Assembly (NCBI GenBank): GCA_020091685.1
Contig: CM034608.1
Span: 3,095,590 to 3,159,589 of the forward strand
Reading direction: 5' to 3'
Length of the DNA: 64,000 nt
Source of the DNA: Lutjanus erythropterus
Lineage: Eukaryota; Chordata; Actinopteri; Lutjaniformes; Lutjanidae
The position numbers and the translations under genes were made by a program. The notes beneath the pieces are model-generated. The model worked only from the letters and a program-made list of their open reading frames with translations, ran no database searches and was not told the origin of the DNA. Positions 11,731 through 22,964 of this stretch are shown in pieces (the first letter of the stretch is position 1; the number at the start of each line of letters is the position of its first letter).

Positions 11731-12248
11731 ATAATTTCATCAACTCACTCTGCTCAGCTCAGGAGGCTTCAGCTCTGTGTACGCCGCCTTCTGTAAACTG
11801 GACTCTTTTCCAGTAAGTCTTACAAACATCCTCACACACATTATAACCTTCACTGATCTGCAAGAAGCAGCAGCTAAATTGTATTTGTGCCTTGCAGGTG
11901 GTCATCAAGCACATTTCCAGTGAGGAAGTGAGACGGGAATTTGATCTGTTGAAAGTCAAACTGAACCTGAAGGTTAAGTATTTCTTTCACTACTCTACTG
12001 TGGATGAGCAGATATTAACCCTGCTGTCTCCTAAACATGACATTCAATGTGCATGAGTGAAGGGGTTGTTACAGCCTTCTCAAAGCTGTTCAAACTCATT
12101 GCAGACCTCATTAGTGTATGTTTGCATTGATTTTCTTTAGATGTGCAATGGGAAGAAGTTCAAAATCATTCTGATACTGGTCATGGAGAAACCAAACCAC
12201 TCCATGGACCTCCAGAGTTACCTCCAACAACCCGCAGAAGATCCCTAG
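11731..12248 (+). pseudogene. Pim-like serine/threonine kinase pseudogene fragment, three exon remnants
   Basis: Remnants of the kinase N-lobe in order. The exon at 11731-11812 encodes LLSSGGFSSVYAAFCKLDSF, the glycine-rich loop region. The exon at 11898-11972 begins VVIKHISSEEVRRE and holds the VAIK lysine. The exon at 12141-12248 encodes ILILVMEKPNHSMDLQSYL, the hinge-like segment, then hits TAG. Splice sites still look usable: CCA|gtaagt, cttgcag|GTG, AAG|gttaag, ttctttag|ATG, all phase 0. Against Pim kinases two loop glycines are serine, the stretch between lysine and hinge is shortened, and no HRD or DFG segment follows, so it cannot be an active kinase. Teleosts carry large Pim-like families, so a decayed duplicate is the simplest reading. 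Identity rests on motif recognition, not alignment. Confidence 0.75.
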
Positions 12249-13799
12249 GTGTTGTATGACTTTGTAGTTGGACTGACCAGCTGTCAGGTTTGAGTATGTG
12301 TAACTCTGGGTGAGGATCAAATCATAAAATGCTCTGCAGTACAGACCAAATACTTGTTTAAACTCCTGGTGCTTGGTGCACTTTACTGCAGCCACTGTCA
12401 TCATTATAAAGAGGTGCAGATGGAGTTGCAGTGTAGAAAATAAACCACAGGAGGGCAGTGCAGTATAGAGCCATGAAGGATCAGCCTCTTTCCTGTCTTG
12501 GTTTGTGAGATCTTTGTCAGAGCAGTTTAATATCAGCTGAATCCTTGCTCTTCTCTGTATGCTTAGTGTTTGCACTGTGAAACTGCAACCTGCTGATATA
12601 TGGCATGTTATTACAGGACAATTTCTATACATGTGCATTCATAGACTAGACAGACAAACTACTCCTATCAGGTTAAATGGCTGGTGTGCATCAGAGCAAA
12701 GTCATATGCACATGGTCAACTTGAATTGAAAGGGTTTTTACCCTTGAATGCAGATTTTTGTCATAATAAAACATAATAAATGCAATAAAAGTGTCCTTTC
12801 AAGCTAAACAGTGTGAATATAAGGTATAATATTCCTATATTCACAACTGTAGTGTAGGTTTATAATGAACATACTGTATGTATTATATAATAAAGGAGAA
12901 CATACTGAATCATTTTACTGGATATAGTCATAACGTTTCCATGACAACTGAACAAACCGTGAGATGTGGCTGAAAGCTCCAGAGGAAGCTAGGGTTACAA
13001 TTATTCTGTCTGGCTGACTATGTACTTGCATTTTTAAAGCCACTATGCGTAGAACTGCCACAGTGTATTTTCTGGTATGACCACTAGGGGGCAGAAAAAG
13101 CCAGGGAAATCTCGACCAGGGCGCTCTCATAAATGTCAGGTTGTCTGTTTCAGAAAGTTGGATTCTGGAAATTGTTGGATGCAGTCCGTCCTGAATCCAC
13201 CATCAGCAAAGATGATAGAAACCAAGCACTTTGTTAAAAACACACTGGGGACTTGAGGTTCTGCTTCTGACAGCCTTCAGTTGAGTCTTCAGGTTCAGTG
13301 AGTTTCATTCAGTGGCTTCAGCCTACATAAGCTCTCTTTGTGAGGTTCAGAACTCAGCAACAGACACAACTGTGCCTGTAGTCTTTGCTATCTTTCATTA
13401 ACCAATAAGGAACACACAGAATCCTGGCTGAGCTGTCATCTGAAATGTCAGTGCCTCCTCTCCACCTCTGAGAGGAGCTCTAGTGCAGAAAGCTGCAGTT
13501 TCTGTTGGTGTCACTGGTGATTCAGTGCACTCAGTTCAGCTTGAAGCTGTGGTGTTGAAGATTTGTTCATTTCTGTGCTGAAAACACAGTGTGCTGCCTG
13601 TAGGAGAGGGAGATGTGAGAACTGTTGTAGGCTATATGACAATACTCTGCATGTTTGTATGTGGCGTAAATTAATGAAGATGCATTACAAAGTCCTTGTG
13701 GGCTCATGAAACAAGACACACTACAAGAGACTAAGATGGATACAGATTAAAGAAGAAGAAAATGATACAGAAAAGGATTAATATAGCCACTGGTGAGCA
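12249..13799. other. Intergenic DNA with one CTCF-like site, no gene
   Basis: No further kinase exons are visible after the stop at 12248. The 175-codon minus-strand ORF at 12638-12111 runs antisense across the pseudogene and has no domain. A strong CTCF-like motif lies at 13081-13094 (listed separately). Confidence 0.45.
13081..13094 (+). promoter_or_regulatory. CTCF-like motif, forward orientation
   Basis: CCACTAGGGGGCAG matches every position of the vertebrate CTCF core CCASYAGRKGGCR. Single motif, binding not shown. The strongest opposite-orientation matches in the window are at 24745-24757 and 54337-54351. Confidence 0.5.
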
Positions 13800-14450
13800 A
13801 AAGTGCCCTCTTGGTTGCCCCTATGGTAGATTAAATGTAATAAAGTACCCTCTTGGCTGCCCTTCTAGTGGACAAAATGTAGTAAAATGCCGTCTAAAGT
13901 GCCCCTCAACTGAGCAAAATATGATGACATGTCCTCTAGGGTGTCCTTCTAGTGGACAAAACGTCGTAAAGTGCCCTCTAAATTGACTTTCCAGTGGACA
14001 AAACATGTAAAAAGTGCATTCTAGGATATCCTTCTGGTGGATGAAACATGGTAGTGTCCCTCTAAAGTGCCCTTCCAATAAACAAAACCTGGTAAAGTGC
14101 CCTCTAGAGTGCCCTTAGTGGACTAAACTTAATAAAATGCCCTCTTTGGTGCCCTTCTAACAGATAAAATGTGGTAAAGTATCCTCTGCTGTGCCCTTCT
14201 GGTGGACAAAACATGACAAAGTGCTCCCGAAAGTGCCCTTGACAAAACATGGTAAAGTGCCCTCTAAACTGCCCTTCTAGTGGACAAAATGTGATAAGGT
14301 GCCCCCTAAAGTGCACTTCTGGTGGAGAAAACCTGGTGAATTGTCCTCTAGAGGTGCCCTCCCAGCAAACAAAATGTGATGAAGTGCCCTTTAGGTTACC
14401 CTTCCAGTGGACAAAATGGGGTAAACAGCCCTCTAAAGTGCCCAACCATG
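13800..14450. repeat. 42-bp minisatellite, about 15 degenerate units
   Basis: Unit close to AAAGTGCCCTCTAAAGTGCC followed by CTTCTAGTGGACAAAATGTGGT. About 15.5 units, each 36-44 bp and 10-30% diverged. Because 42 is a multiple of three, several frames stay open on both strands (plus 13762-13986 and 14249-14512; minus 14078-13821 and 14445-14104); these are artefacts. It is followed by CTCAGACAGAGTCTGTCACT, the edge of a transposon-like element whose other copy (58783-59150) carries only about two units. Confidence 0.9.
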
Positions 14451-14872
14451 CACGGGTTGTGCCCTTTTTAGTTATTGTCCTCCCTGCTCCTCAGACAGAG
14501 TCTGTCACTTAGTATAGCTGTCCCAAACCTACACAACATACTAATCATATGTATTCTAGAATAATTACAGTAAGATGTTTTTGAAGTTAGTTCACAGGAG
14601 ATCAACTCACCATCCTGTGTTAAAAACAGGCTACCTTGTACTTTTTATCCTTGGTGTGTGTCCTGTCCTCATGTCATATTATCAAGACAGGAAAATGTCA
14701 TGTGGAATGTTGAAATGTAAAATGTTAAATGTTAAAGACCCACCAGAGATGATCAGGCTTTGGAACAGACCTGTGAACATGTCTGCAGGGAAGTATAGGT
14801 GACACTGGGAACATTGTCCTCTGTCTTCAGGGAACTGGAGGGTTTTAATGGCCTTTAATGATCCTTTCACAT

Positions 14873-14873
<1 letters not shown>

Positions 14874-14942
<69 letters not shown>

Positions 14943-14975
14943 CATCCATCCATCCATCCATCCATCCAGCCATCC
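14874..14975. repeat. (CTAT)n-(CCAT)n compound microsatellite
   Basis: About 17 CTAT units followed by about 8 CCAT units with one imperfect unit near the end. An ORF across it (14858-15115) is an artefact. Confidence 0.98.
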
Positions 14976-16132
14976 TTAGAATGAGGCATTTATATCTACA
15001 GAGGAAGCAGGCCGCCATGTTGCACTGCCATGTTTCTACCAACACATCCTCATGCCTAAACGCCATAATTGGTCGATTGTCAGTTACAGGTGGAATACCA
15101 GCAGCAACAGGCTAGCTGGACCTTAACTACATTACAACAAATGTTGTAGTTTGGGTTAAAATAACTATGTTAGGTATGCCATGTGAACTGATGTCACTCG
15201 CACAACGGAAATGGCGTGATGGACATTGCACCCATTATGACATTCTAAGTTACTCAAAACCTTAAATAACTGTAGGTATGTTTGCTTTAGACATCCATCC
15301 ACTCCACTTCCTCCTCGAATGTGGACCTTCTCACTCTCCTGTAATACTTACTATGTACGCTATGGGCCGCTGCCCACAACTAAACAGACATATTGGTCAG
15401 AATAAGGTGCTTGCACTCACAACCAACATGCATGCTCTTGTGGTGAGGACGGACTGTACAAAAAGCAGTGCTGTCGGGGTCACATTTCAGATCTAGTCTA
15501 TAAGTTAACATGATGATTAGTGTGTGATGGCGTTTGGCTACAGTTCAAGGAAGCACCAGCTAAAATCTTGCCAGGGGCACCAAATCAGTCAGAGCTGATT
15601 CTGATTTTATACGATTTTCGCACTGATGCTCAGTGCAAAGTCATCCTTCTGTATGATGAAATGGTAATATTTGCTACAAAGAGAAATTTATCCTACCTTA
15701 TCTGGAGTGGAATTTTACCAAAAGTCAAAGATCTCTGTATAACTACCATTTACTGTAGAAACAGACAGGTTCAGTGGAAGAGGACAGGCTGTGTTTTAGG
15801 GATTTAATTTTTCTTTTTTTTTTCTTTTTTTTGCAGCATATTTTATATGTAAAGCCTCAAAGAGGTGGCACTCAGAGATGTGTGGTGTTAATGTTGTTTT
15901 CTGACAAATGTTGTTTCACTACAGCAGTTGTCTTACAGGTCCATGTGGGCTGGACACACACAATAAACTCCTACTATTACACACATTCTAAATACCACCT
16001 CTAATACTCTATGTTCCTTCAGACCAGAGTCTGAAGGATCTGAGCGTGAGACAAAGGGTAAAGACACCAATGACAACAGAGAAGTAGTTGAGGGTGGGGT
16101 ATCCTCTTGATTATAAAGGTGACCTTTTCAAG
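14976..16132. other. Intergenic DNA, repeat-like patches, no gene
   Basis: Contains GCAGGCCGCCATGTTGCACT at about 15008, a motif I associate with teleost DNA repeats, and T-rich runs near 15810-15835. ORFs at 15520-15807 and 15774-16004 have no recognisable domain. Confidence 0.4.
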
Positions 16133-16755
16133 TTAAATGGATTGTTCACCCCAACATCAAAAACATATATTTTTCCTCTTAGCTGTAGTGCTGATTATCC
16201 ATCTACACAGTTTTGTTGTGAGTTGCAGAGTTTTGGAGATATCAGCCATAGAGATGTCTTCCTTCTCTCCAGTATAATGTGACTAGATGGCATCTAGCAA
16301 CTATTGTCTTTCTACCAAACTACACCCACCAAGGGTATCAGTGTGCAGATGGAAGCATGCATGATGGACGAGAAGCTCATGTTTGTGAATGTGCATTTAG
16401 TACCTCCTTGGCTCAAGCTTTCATCCATGAGTAGATGCATGCTTCCTTCTGTACGGTGATACAGTTAGCAGTAAGAAAGAAAGTAGTTCCTACATTAAAC
16501 TGCTCAAAACAAGGTCTGTAGATTATGCTGAGCAACCGGGTCATGATATCTGGAAAGAGACATTGCTGTTGAGTTTTTAAAATGTATTTTCTGGTGTTTT
16601 GAGCACCACAGGACTTGTGCCATCTAGTTCCGGTATATGGGAGAGAAGGCAGATATCTCCAAAACGCACACCAAAACTATCTAGATGGATAAATAGCACT
16701 ACAGGCCAGGGGGAAGATATATGTTTTTGATTTGAGAGTGAACTGTCTCTTTAAG
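16133..16755. mobile_element. Fold-back element with about 150-bp inverted arms
   Basis: The left arm (about 16133-16290: ATTGTTCACCCCAACATC ... CTCCAGTATAATGTGACTAG) is mirrored by the right arm (about 16615-16755: CATCTAGTTCCGGTATATGG ... GTGAACTGTCTCTTTA). The central ~330 bp also contains inverted segments such as GAAGCATGCATGATGGACGA and ATGAGTAGATGCATGCTTCC. A second copy, left arm plus centre only, is at 51729-52160. No ORF with transposase character; a non-autonomous, MITE-like element. Confidence 0.8.
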
Positions 16756-17315
16756 TGAAAATAATAAGAAAAGAAAGTAGACCAAAAATATTCTAATTAC
16801 AAACTGATTAGAACAACATGATTCATGGAGGGAAGAGATGAGGACAGAGACAGAGGGAAAGAAACAGAGCTTCTCAGTTGTGGCTGCTGCACAGTTGCAT
16901 TGGTGCATTTTCTCATAAATATTTCAGGAAGGTAAACTGCCCCTCAACACCTCCATCCTGCTCTCACTGCTGAGGTTCGGACTGCAGAGAAGCAGAGAGA
17001 AGAATTTGACCTTACTATTACCTCAGCTCTGACATGATTTAAAAACAACAATAACAACAACACCTGCTTTTGTGGAAGAGCAGAAAATCTTTCACTTTTT
17101 CCCATTTTTTTCCCCACTTTTCATGGCATGGTGAACTACTTCAGGAGGATTTGGTGCATTCATGGCATTGTTAAGTCCTTGTTTAGGTTGTGCAACCAGG
17201 CAAGTTGTTCCAGTTGGGCTTAACCTTTATATTTAAATGAAAATCTTGCAGATTGCCACGTAAAGGAGCTTTCCAAAGTTTGAGAGTATAAACCTGATGA
17301 TGTCATGATGATAAC
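16756..17315. other. Intergenic DNA, no gene seen
   Basis: No paired repeats or coding similarity. A run of ACAACAATAACAACAAC lies near 17046. Confidence 0.45.
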
Positions 17316-17725
17316 ATAACATTAGCTATACATAGACAAATTGCTAATGTTACCTACAAAGAAAAATCGGTAACATTAGCTACACAACCAACCACTAATG
17401 TTAGCTACATAGACCTAACTCTAAGTTTAGCCACACACACCAATGGCTAAAATTAGCCACACAGACCAAATGTTAACGTTAGCTATACAGGCCAACCAAT
17501 AGTTACTTAGACAAAATGCTAATGTTACCTACACAGAACAACTGCTAATTTTGGCTACACAGAAAAAATGTTTACATTAGCTACACAGAACAACTGCTAA
17601 TGTTAGCTTCACAGACCAAACTCTAACTTTAGCTCCACTGACAACTACTAGCTACAAAGACAACTGCTAACATCACCTATACAGAACAGCAGCTAACATT
17701 AGCAACAAAGATAATCTGCTAACAC
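17316..17725. repeat. Degenerate tandem array of ~30-33-bp CTAATGTTAGCTACACAGAC units
   Basis: About 12 units with strong divergence, each built around TGCTAATGTTAGCTACACAG with a trailing ACCAAC or AACAACT. GCTAAC/GTTAGC are mutually inverted, so each unit is weakly palindromic. The array ends directly against the element at 17726. Confidence 0.8.
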
Positions 17726-17875
17726 TACAAGTAATCCCAAAGTAATGGAAAGTAATCAAGTTACATTCCTTTACCACTGCAATCCTTGGATTAGGTTACT
17801 GACTACATTTTTCAATAGGTAATCACTAACAGTATCAGAACACATTTTTAAAGTAAACCTCCCAACCCTACTTTT
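17726..17875. mobile_element. Fragment of the AAAGTAATGGAAAGTAATCAAG element family
   Basis: Closely matches 34145-34255, which lies inside the large element at 33762-36437. Both carry TAATGGAAAG.AATCAAGTTAC, CTTGGATTA and GACTACATTTTT. Likely an internal part of the same TTGGGGAGTAACAGATTAC-ended family. Confidence 0.6.
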
Positions 17876-19105
17876 GAGCTCCTCAAAATGACGCAATACT
17901 AAATCTCTGGGGTTCCCCTTTAAGGTTTTTATCATGCTGGTTCCTAATTTGTTTTCTGTATGTTTTTTGTTTTTTTCGTATTCCTAAATAAATTGTCAAT
18001 TAAATTAACTCAGGCCATTTGAGACACATTAAGTTTGTGTAACATTGACAGGGAAGTCACAGTTAGAGGTCCCGCCCCTTTTTAATGACTGACTCTAGAG
18101 CTCTTCTGATTATGCAGCCACATCTGCTGTAATTAACACTGCTGGTTACAAGTACAGTAGATGCTGCTCATTGTTCAGGAATGACTTCACGTCTTGGCTT
18201 CGCAGTGGCCTGAATAGCTGGTATAAGTCAGTTGGAGCCTGCACATCATTAGCAGTGGACACAGAGACAGATGGAGGCGTGGTCCACCCATGAGGCCGCA
18301 GAGAAGGAGACAGGCAGAGGGGAGAAGAAAGACAAAGAGACAGAGAAAGATGCACAGCGAGACAGACAGAGATACACGGCTTTTCAAACTTTGGTGTTCT
18401 ATCCCAGTCTTATTGGAAAACCGTCCACAGTGAACTCAGCACTGAAATTAGATATTGATCCTTCCATCTCCTCCCCCACCCTCCCCCCTCTCTCCATCTC
18501 TCCCTCTCCAGCTTTGGGACCGTACATTTTCCCTTCTGGTGATTCCTTCTCTTTCATTTAGTCCTCCCCTCTCTCTTCCTCTGTCTCTCTGTCACTCCTG
18601 GGATTCTTCTTGATTGGGATTGTTGTCATTTATGCATCCTTTGCTTCCAGAACTTGCATCCTCCTTTGGACATGAGGAGGAGATGTGAGAATGGTAGAAA
18701 CAATGAAACACATATGTCCAGAATGGGACATTTTGAGATTTCAATTACATTTCATATTCTCTGAGCACTTACGTCAGTTTTATCTTACCACAGATCATGA
18801 CATAACATGTCATGTATACTGAGTATAAACACTCTTATCTTGAAAATACAAAAAAATAACCATATCACTTTTTTTTTTATTAAGGCTTAATTAATGGTAG
18901 AGATGTATTTACCCAAATTATTTGGTTATTTCCATAGTGCGTTGTTTTATCCCAAACCCTGATATTTTCCTGAACATAGCTAAGTAGTTTTTTAGCCTGT
19001 TTTGTTAAAGTCTACCCAGATTTTACAGTTTCATTATTGCTAACTGGACCACGTAGCCCTACATGAGCAAAAGTGCTGCTAGAGAGTACGTAGTGTCACA
19101 GAACC
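17876..19105. other. Intergenic DNA with facing purine and pyrimidine tracts
   Basis: 18290-18375 is purine-rich (GAGA/AAAGACAAAGAGACAGAG type) and 18460-18600 is pyrimidine-rich (CTCCCCCACCCTCCCCCCTC type). They could pair partly with each other and they cause ORFs on both strands. No gene is supported. Confidence 0.5.
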
Positions 19106-19519
19106 TGTTCACACCTGGTATTAACATGCATCACAACTGAACAGCTCTCAGTGGGTTCACACCTGGTATTAATGCGCCTCCAGATCCGTCTCAAGTGACC
19201 ACTTGTGATCTGACCTCATTTCAACGTTCATTATGCAAATAAGCTATTTTGTCCGTTAAATGTCCATTTGACCATTCAGTACAAAGATTCGACTATCCTT
19301 TTTTTAGTTCAGGTCTTTTATCAGCCTACATGAGCCTCATATTTAACCTGCACTGTCAGCAGCGCCGGGATTTTAACCATGTGCAGGGCACACACTTTTA
19401 TTTTTTCTGACTGTGTGGAAATCAGATGTTTTCACATTTTTCACACAAAGAGTAAGTAAAAGTGTGCATCCCAGCGCACCGTGGAGCGACTCTCCTATCT
19501 GCTCTTCACAGCAACACAT

Positions 19520-19707
19520 TTTTTTAAGATTCTTTTTTGGACTTTACTAAATAATATTTAACAGTACAGCTTGTAGACAGACATGAAAGCGGATTGAGAG
19601 GGCGGGGATGAAATGCAGCAAAGTGGAATCGAACCCATGGTTGTTGCTGCAGATTCCACATCTGTACATTCGGCACACGCTCTACCAGCTGATGCGCTGG
19701 GGCATCC
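19520..19707 (-). mobile_element. tRNA-derived SINE, minus strand
   Basis: On the minus strand the head reads GATGCCCCAGCGCATCAGCT then GGTAGAGCG, containing a Pol III A box; the B box GGTTCGATTCC lies at 19635-19625. The tail has TGCATTTCATCCCCGCCCTC then TCATGTCTGTC, a body type shared by many percomorph SINEs, ending in an AT-rich tail. It is a relic: no perfect cloverleaf or clear target duplication is seen. Confidence 0.75.
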
Positions 19708-19923
19708 AGCAAAACAATGCTTTTAATAAGAAAAGAAACTTGTTGTTTTGCATTTAATACCTATTTGACAAGAAGGTCCAAATAATTCAGTCACAAACAG
19801 TGTTTCTCAAAGTTTAGGAAGTTTCCCAGAGTTCAGCTCTCAAAATTGTAAGATTTTTAAGGGGATCTGGGGTTACTTGTTCAGAAACATTCACACCAGG
19901 TAAAGAATGTGGTCACATGCACT

Positions 19924-20163
19924 AGGGCTGGGTATCAGTACTCAATACCTTCAAGGTATTGATTGAAATAACTCAGTACCAAGTGGTATTGACACTTCTC
20001 CAGTCAAATGAAACCTGCAATCAATCCTTTTCATACCCAGTACTAGAAAAAAAATACTATTTATATGGTTTTGCTCACAGCCAATGACCACAATACTACA
20101 CCATTAATATCAGTATCACTTTAAGGGTACTGGTATTGTCATTTTTTAAACAATACTTAGCCC
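19924..20163. mobile_element. Small nested inverted-repeat element (AGGGCTGGGTATC)
   Basis: Starts AGGGCTGGGTATCAGTACTC and ends in AATACTTAGCCCT, with GGTACTGGTATTG and CAGTACC motifs in both halves. Typical of a short teleost MITE; nested inside the 19106-20292 element. Confidence 0.6.
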
Positions 20164-20771
20164 TACATGCAGCACAGACAACCTCTGAATGTGGTGTGAG
20201 TAATCTGATCTCAAATGCATCCTGGTTACATTCACAGCTGTCCGTTTGTGATTGGACCACCCAGGACGCATGTTAATACCAGGTGTACACAGGGACAGAG
20301 TTTAAAACAGAGAGCAACTAAGCAAGCAGTCATATTTGGCCAGTTGTGAGTGAGTGAACGTGTTGGTTTGTAACCTGTTTCACTGTCACGTTTTTTTTTT
20401 TTTTTTTTGCCTCACAGCTAGTAAAAGTAAGCTTGCAACTTGTAATCCTGAAAGTGAAGCACAAATTTGCAAAGCAGACTTTACAGGCAGAGACTTAAAT
20501 GTTCAGATGGAAAGCACAGACCTGTAAGTCTGCAACATAGAGTTAACAGCCATAAACTTTGATGTACAAGCCTACAAAACTCTATTTTCAAGCACAGTAT
20601 TGACAATAGAATGATATAATATTCCACAAATTACTTCCACATTACTCCCCACAAAATATAATGTGAATCCTGCACGGTGGCATGGACATGAAATGTAGGA
20701 GATTGGTTTGTCTCATCTCAACTTCACAGTTCTTTCCTCCATTGCCATCTATCTACATATGAAAGTCTGAA

Positions 20772-20772
<1 letters not shown>

Positions 20773-20813
<41 letters not shown>

Positions 20814-20884
20814 GACACACACACACACAAAAACCAAATGTTCCATCAGAATGCGTCACTGTGGTGACTCACTGACACTACAGC

Positions 20885-20954
<70 letters not shown>
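20773..20954. repeat. Facing (CA)n and (TG)n arrays
   Basis: (CA) repeats at 20773-20829, with one short interruption, and a perfect (TG)34 at 20887-20954, separated by about 57 bp. The arrays are complementary and could form a stem of more than 50 bp. The spacer has an inverted repeat GTCAC-TGTG-GTGAC (20855-20868) overlapping an AP-1 consensus TGACTCA (20865-20871). Confidence 0.95.
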
Positions 20955-20958
<4 letters not shown>

Positions 20959-21420
20959 AAGCAGGGGATGGAAGTAAGAGACAATCTGGGAGAGACAGCC
21001 AAAGCTCTGGTCTCTGCCCATTGCATTCTGGGATCCATCCACCTGTAACCCCTGTAATGAAAAGAGATTCAGATACCTGAAACAAATCAATGAGACAGTT
21101 TGGTGTAATATAATACTACTTGTATGTCTAACTTTCATGGTACCTGGTACATTAATCATTGACTACAGCTTTCGTTTTGAAATTTAAGGCTCAGTTCCAG
21201 TGTGTCATAAATTGTCTATGTTGTGTGTGGCTTAATGATATAACCAATTATTTTTTCAGTTTTTGAGTGCAGTTAAAAGAAAATGGTCAGAAATGTGCAT
21301 TTGCTTTATAAAATACAGTTACAGTACAATGCAATGCAGTAAACAAGAGTATATATGTGATGAAAAAGTAAAAGGCCGATAGTTTACACAGTTCTGTTGT
21401 GTGAACACGTGTCCAGCAGC
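20955..21420. other. Intergenic DNA, no gene seen
   Basis: AT-rich sequence without paired repeats or coding similarity. ORFs that start in the TG array and run on are artefacts. Confidence 0.4.
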
Positions 21421-21424
21421 AGAA

Positions 21425-21910
21425 CTACCATATATGCAGGTAATGCAGCTGCATTAGAGCCCATGATCAACCAGGGCTCGTGTGCATGGGCCTCCAACAG
21501 TGTATTTCACAGGGATGGACCATTATATGTGTTTCCATCACTGTTTTTTTAAAGACTGCCATGGGCCTTGACATTACGCTGGTGCTGCCAGTTATTGTCA
21601 CTTGTTACAGTTACAGTGCTTCAAGAACATCATTTCATGGTGTCACATACTTGATGTCAGTCAGCATATAAATAACATTAGAATAATACACACTTTCAAA
21701 TTAAGAAAACCAAGCCAGCCAGTGAAATGTCAAGACAACAGGTAAGTGAGAAACAAGCAATATACAAACACAAAGGTAAGTTTGAGAAGCCAGAATTGAA
21801 AGAAGCAGCAGAGAAAGAAAAAGCAGCTTCCAAAAATAGTTTCCTTTCAGAATATTTCAGAGCAGCACAAGTTGTTCCCGTGGATGAATTAAGGAGAGTG
21901 CACTTATTTT
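21425..21910 (+). pseudogene. Possible relic of a hAT/ZMYM-like transposon 5' part
   Basis: A segment with GAGCCCATGATCAACCAGGG and GGGCCTCCAACAG is followed by an ORF (21727-22050). Its first 60 residues are highly charged (KGKFEKPELKEAAEKEKAA) and followed by SFLSEYFRAAQ, the kind of Lys/Glu-rich leader seen before hAT-type transposases in fish. After about residue 60 the ORF is Cys/Val-rich and repeat-like, which speaks against a real protein. No zinc-finger or transposase core is visible. Weak call. Confidence 0.25.
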
Positions 21911-22375
21911 CATCAGTGTTAAGGTGCTGCTGTCACCTGTTAGTTTTCATCTGTGTGCAGGTGTGCTGTCGCCTGTTAACCTATATATTCTTCATCCATG
22001 TAAAGGTGCGCTGTCACCAGTTAGTCTTTATATGTGAGAAGGTGCACTGACAGTGATTATGTGTGTTATAATGCTCCAACACCAGATTTTGCCAGGTAGG
22101 CTAGTTTATCACTATCTTGGCCTTGCTATCATGACTCCTCCTCTATATCACACATGCTTTCACCTCTGTCATTCACTACTGACATTACATTATATTACAT
22201 CTGATTGTGACTGAGTGTGACAGAGAGCTGTAATAAATTCTGATAAGGCCCTCAAACAAGCTTGCACAGTCCGTATCTGCATTTTTGCTGAAAGCAAAAT
22301 AATGCAATGTGACAGTGGCAATTTAAAAAAAACATTGTGAATTAAATCTGTTTGCTGTCCTGTTCTACCCAGAAC

Positions 22376-22615
22376 CATTTGCTTCTGAAGAACCCCTTAT
22401 CAAGGCTTCTTTGTAGGACTAGAGACTCTATTAAGAACACTTTTCATCCAAACAATTGTTGTTGAAATCCTCGAAGAACTCTTTCATCAAGGGTTTGTCA
22501 AGGGTTCCGTGTAACATAATATAAAACCTTTATAAAAGGTTCTAACAGAAATCAAAAGGGGACAAGCCAAAGAGCCCTTTATGGTTCTAGTTCACACCTT
22601 TATTTCTAAGAAGGT
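22376..22615. repeat. Interspersed repeat of AGAACC/GGTTCT type
   Basis: Repeated AGAACC, AAGAACACTT, AGGGTTC and TATAAAAGGTTCTA motifs on both strands in 230 bp, a known style of teleost repeat. Boundaries are not clear. Confidence 0.5.
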
Positions 22616-22960
22616 AAACTAATCTATGAATTAAGCCAATGGAAAAGCATAAAACCCACAATTTATTCAAAATTTAAGGAAATTAGTGCAAGAAGTTCAC
22701 TGAGAAACAAATTAAATCACAAGACTTATGTCATTATTTCTGCAGATATATGTTCATGCATGCATATACATGTATGTATATAATCTAGCCTGTGTGTTGG
22801 TAGTCTGAACACTTTGAGAGGAAATCTAAAGACACAAGAAATACAATACTTTAGAAAATACAATTAAAATTGATAAAAGCTTATTTCACACACCATGGAG
22901 GATACTTTATTGTCAAGAATGTCAAATGTGACATGAAATGCACATTCTGACATGTATGTA
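22616..22960. other. AT-rich intergenic DNA, nothing recognised
   Basis: No paired repeats, no coding similarity. Confidence 0.4.
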
Positions 22961-22964
22961 ATCA

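Larger units (their letters stand above)
19106..20292. mobile_element. Inverted-repeat element (CACACCTGGTATTAACATGC termini) with two nested insertions
   Basis: The left end GTTCACACCTGGTATTAACA is mirrored at the right as GCATGTTAATACCAGGTGTA. It contains a SINE (about 19520-19707) and a small element (19924-20163). Related sequence without the ends is at about 53160-53290 (TGTGATTGGATCACCCAGGA, against TGTGATTGGACCACCCAGGA here). No transposase ORF. Confidence 0.75.

Noticed and set aside
12410..12470. CACAGGAGGGCAGTGCAG as another CTCF site
   Set aside because: Spacing of the core is off by one base and two core positions fail.
12111..12638. 175-codon minus-strand ORF
   Set aside because: Runs antisense over the Pim-like relic, has no domain and no splice or promoter context.
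13800..14450. Possible CRISPR-like repeat-spacer array
   Set aside because: Units are continuous and degenerate with no unique spacers, and the DNA is vertebrate.
13762..14512. Several ORFs on both strands with repeated Cys-Pro-Leu motifs
   Set aside because: Produced by a 42-bp tandem unit, a multiple of three; both strands stay open equally.
19625..19707. Functional tRNA gene on the minus strand
   Set aside because: A and B boxes are present but the cloverleaf is incomplete and a SINE body and AT-rich tail follow.
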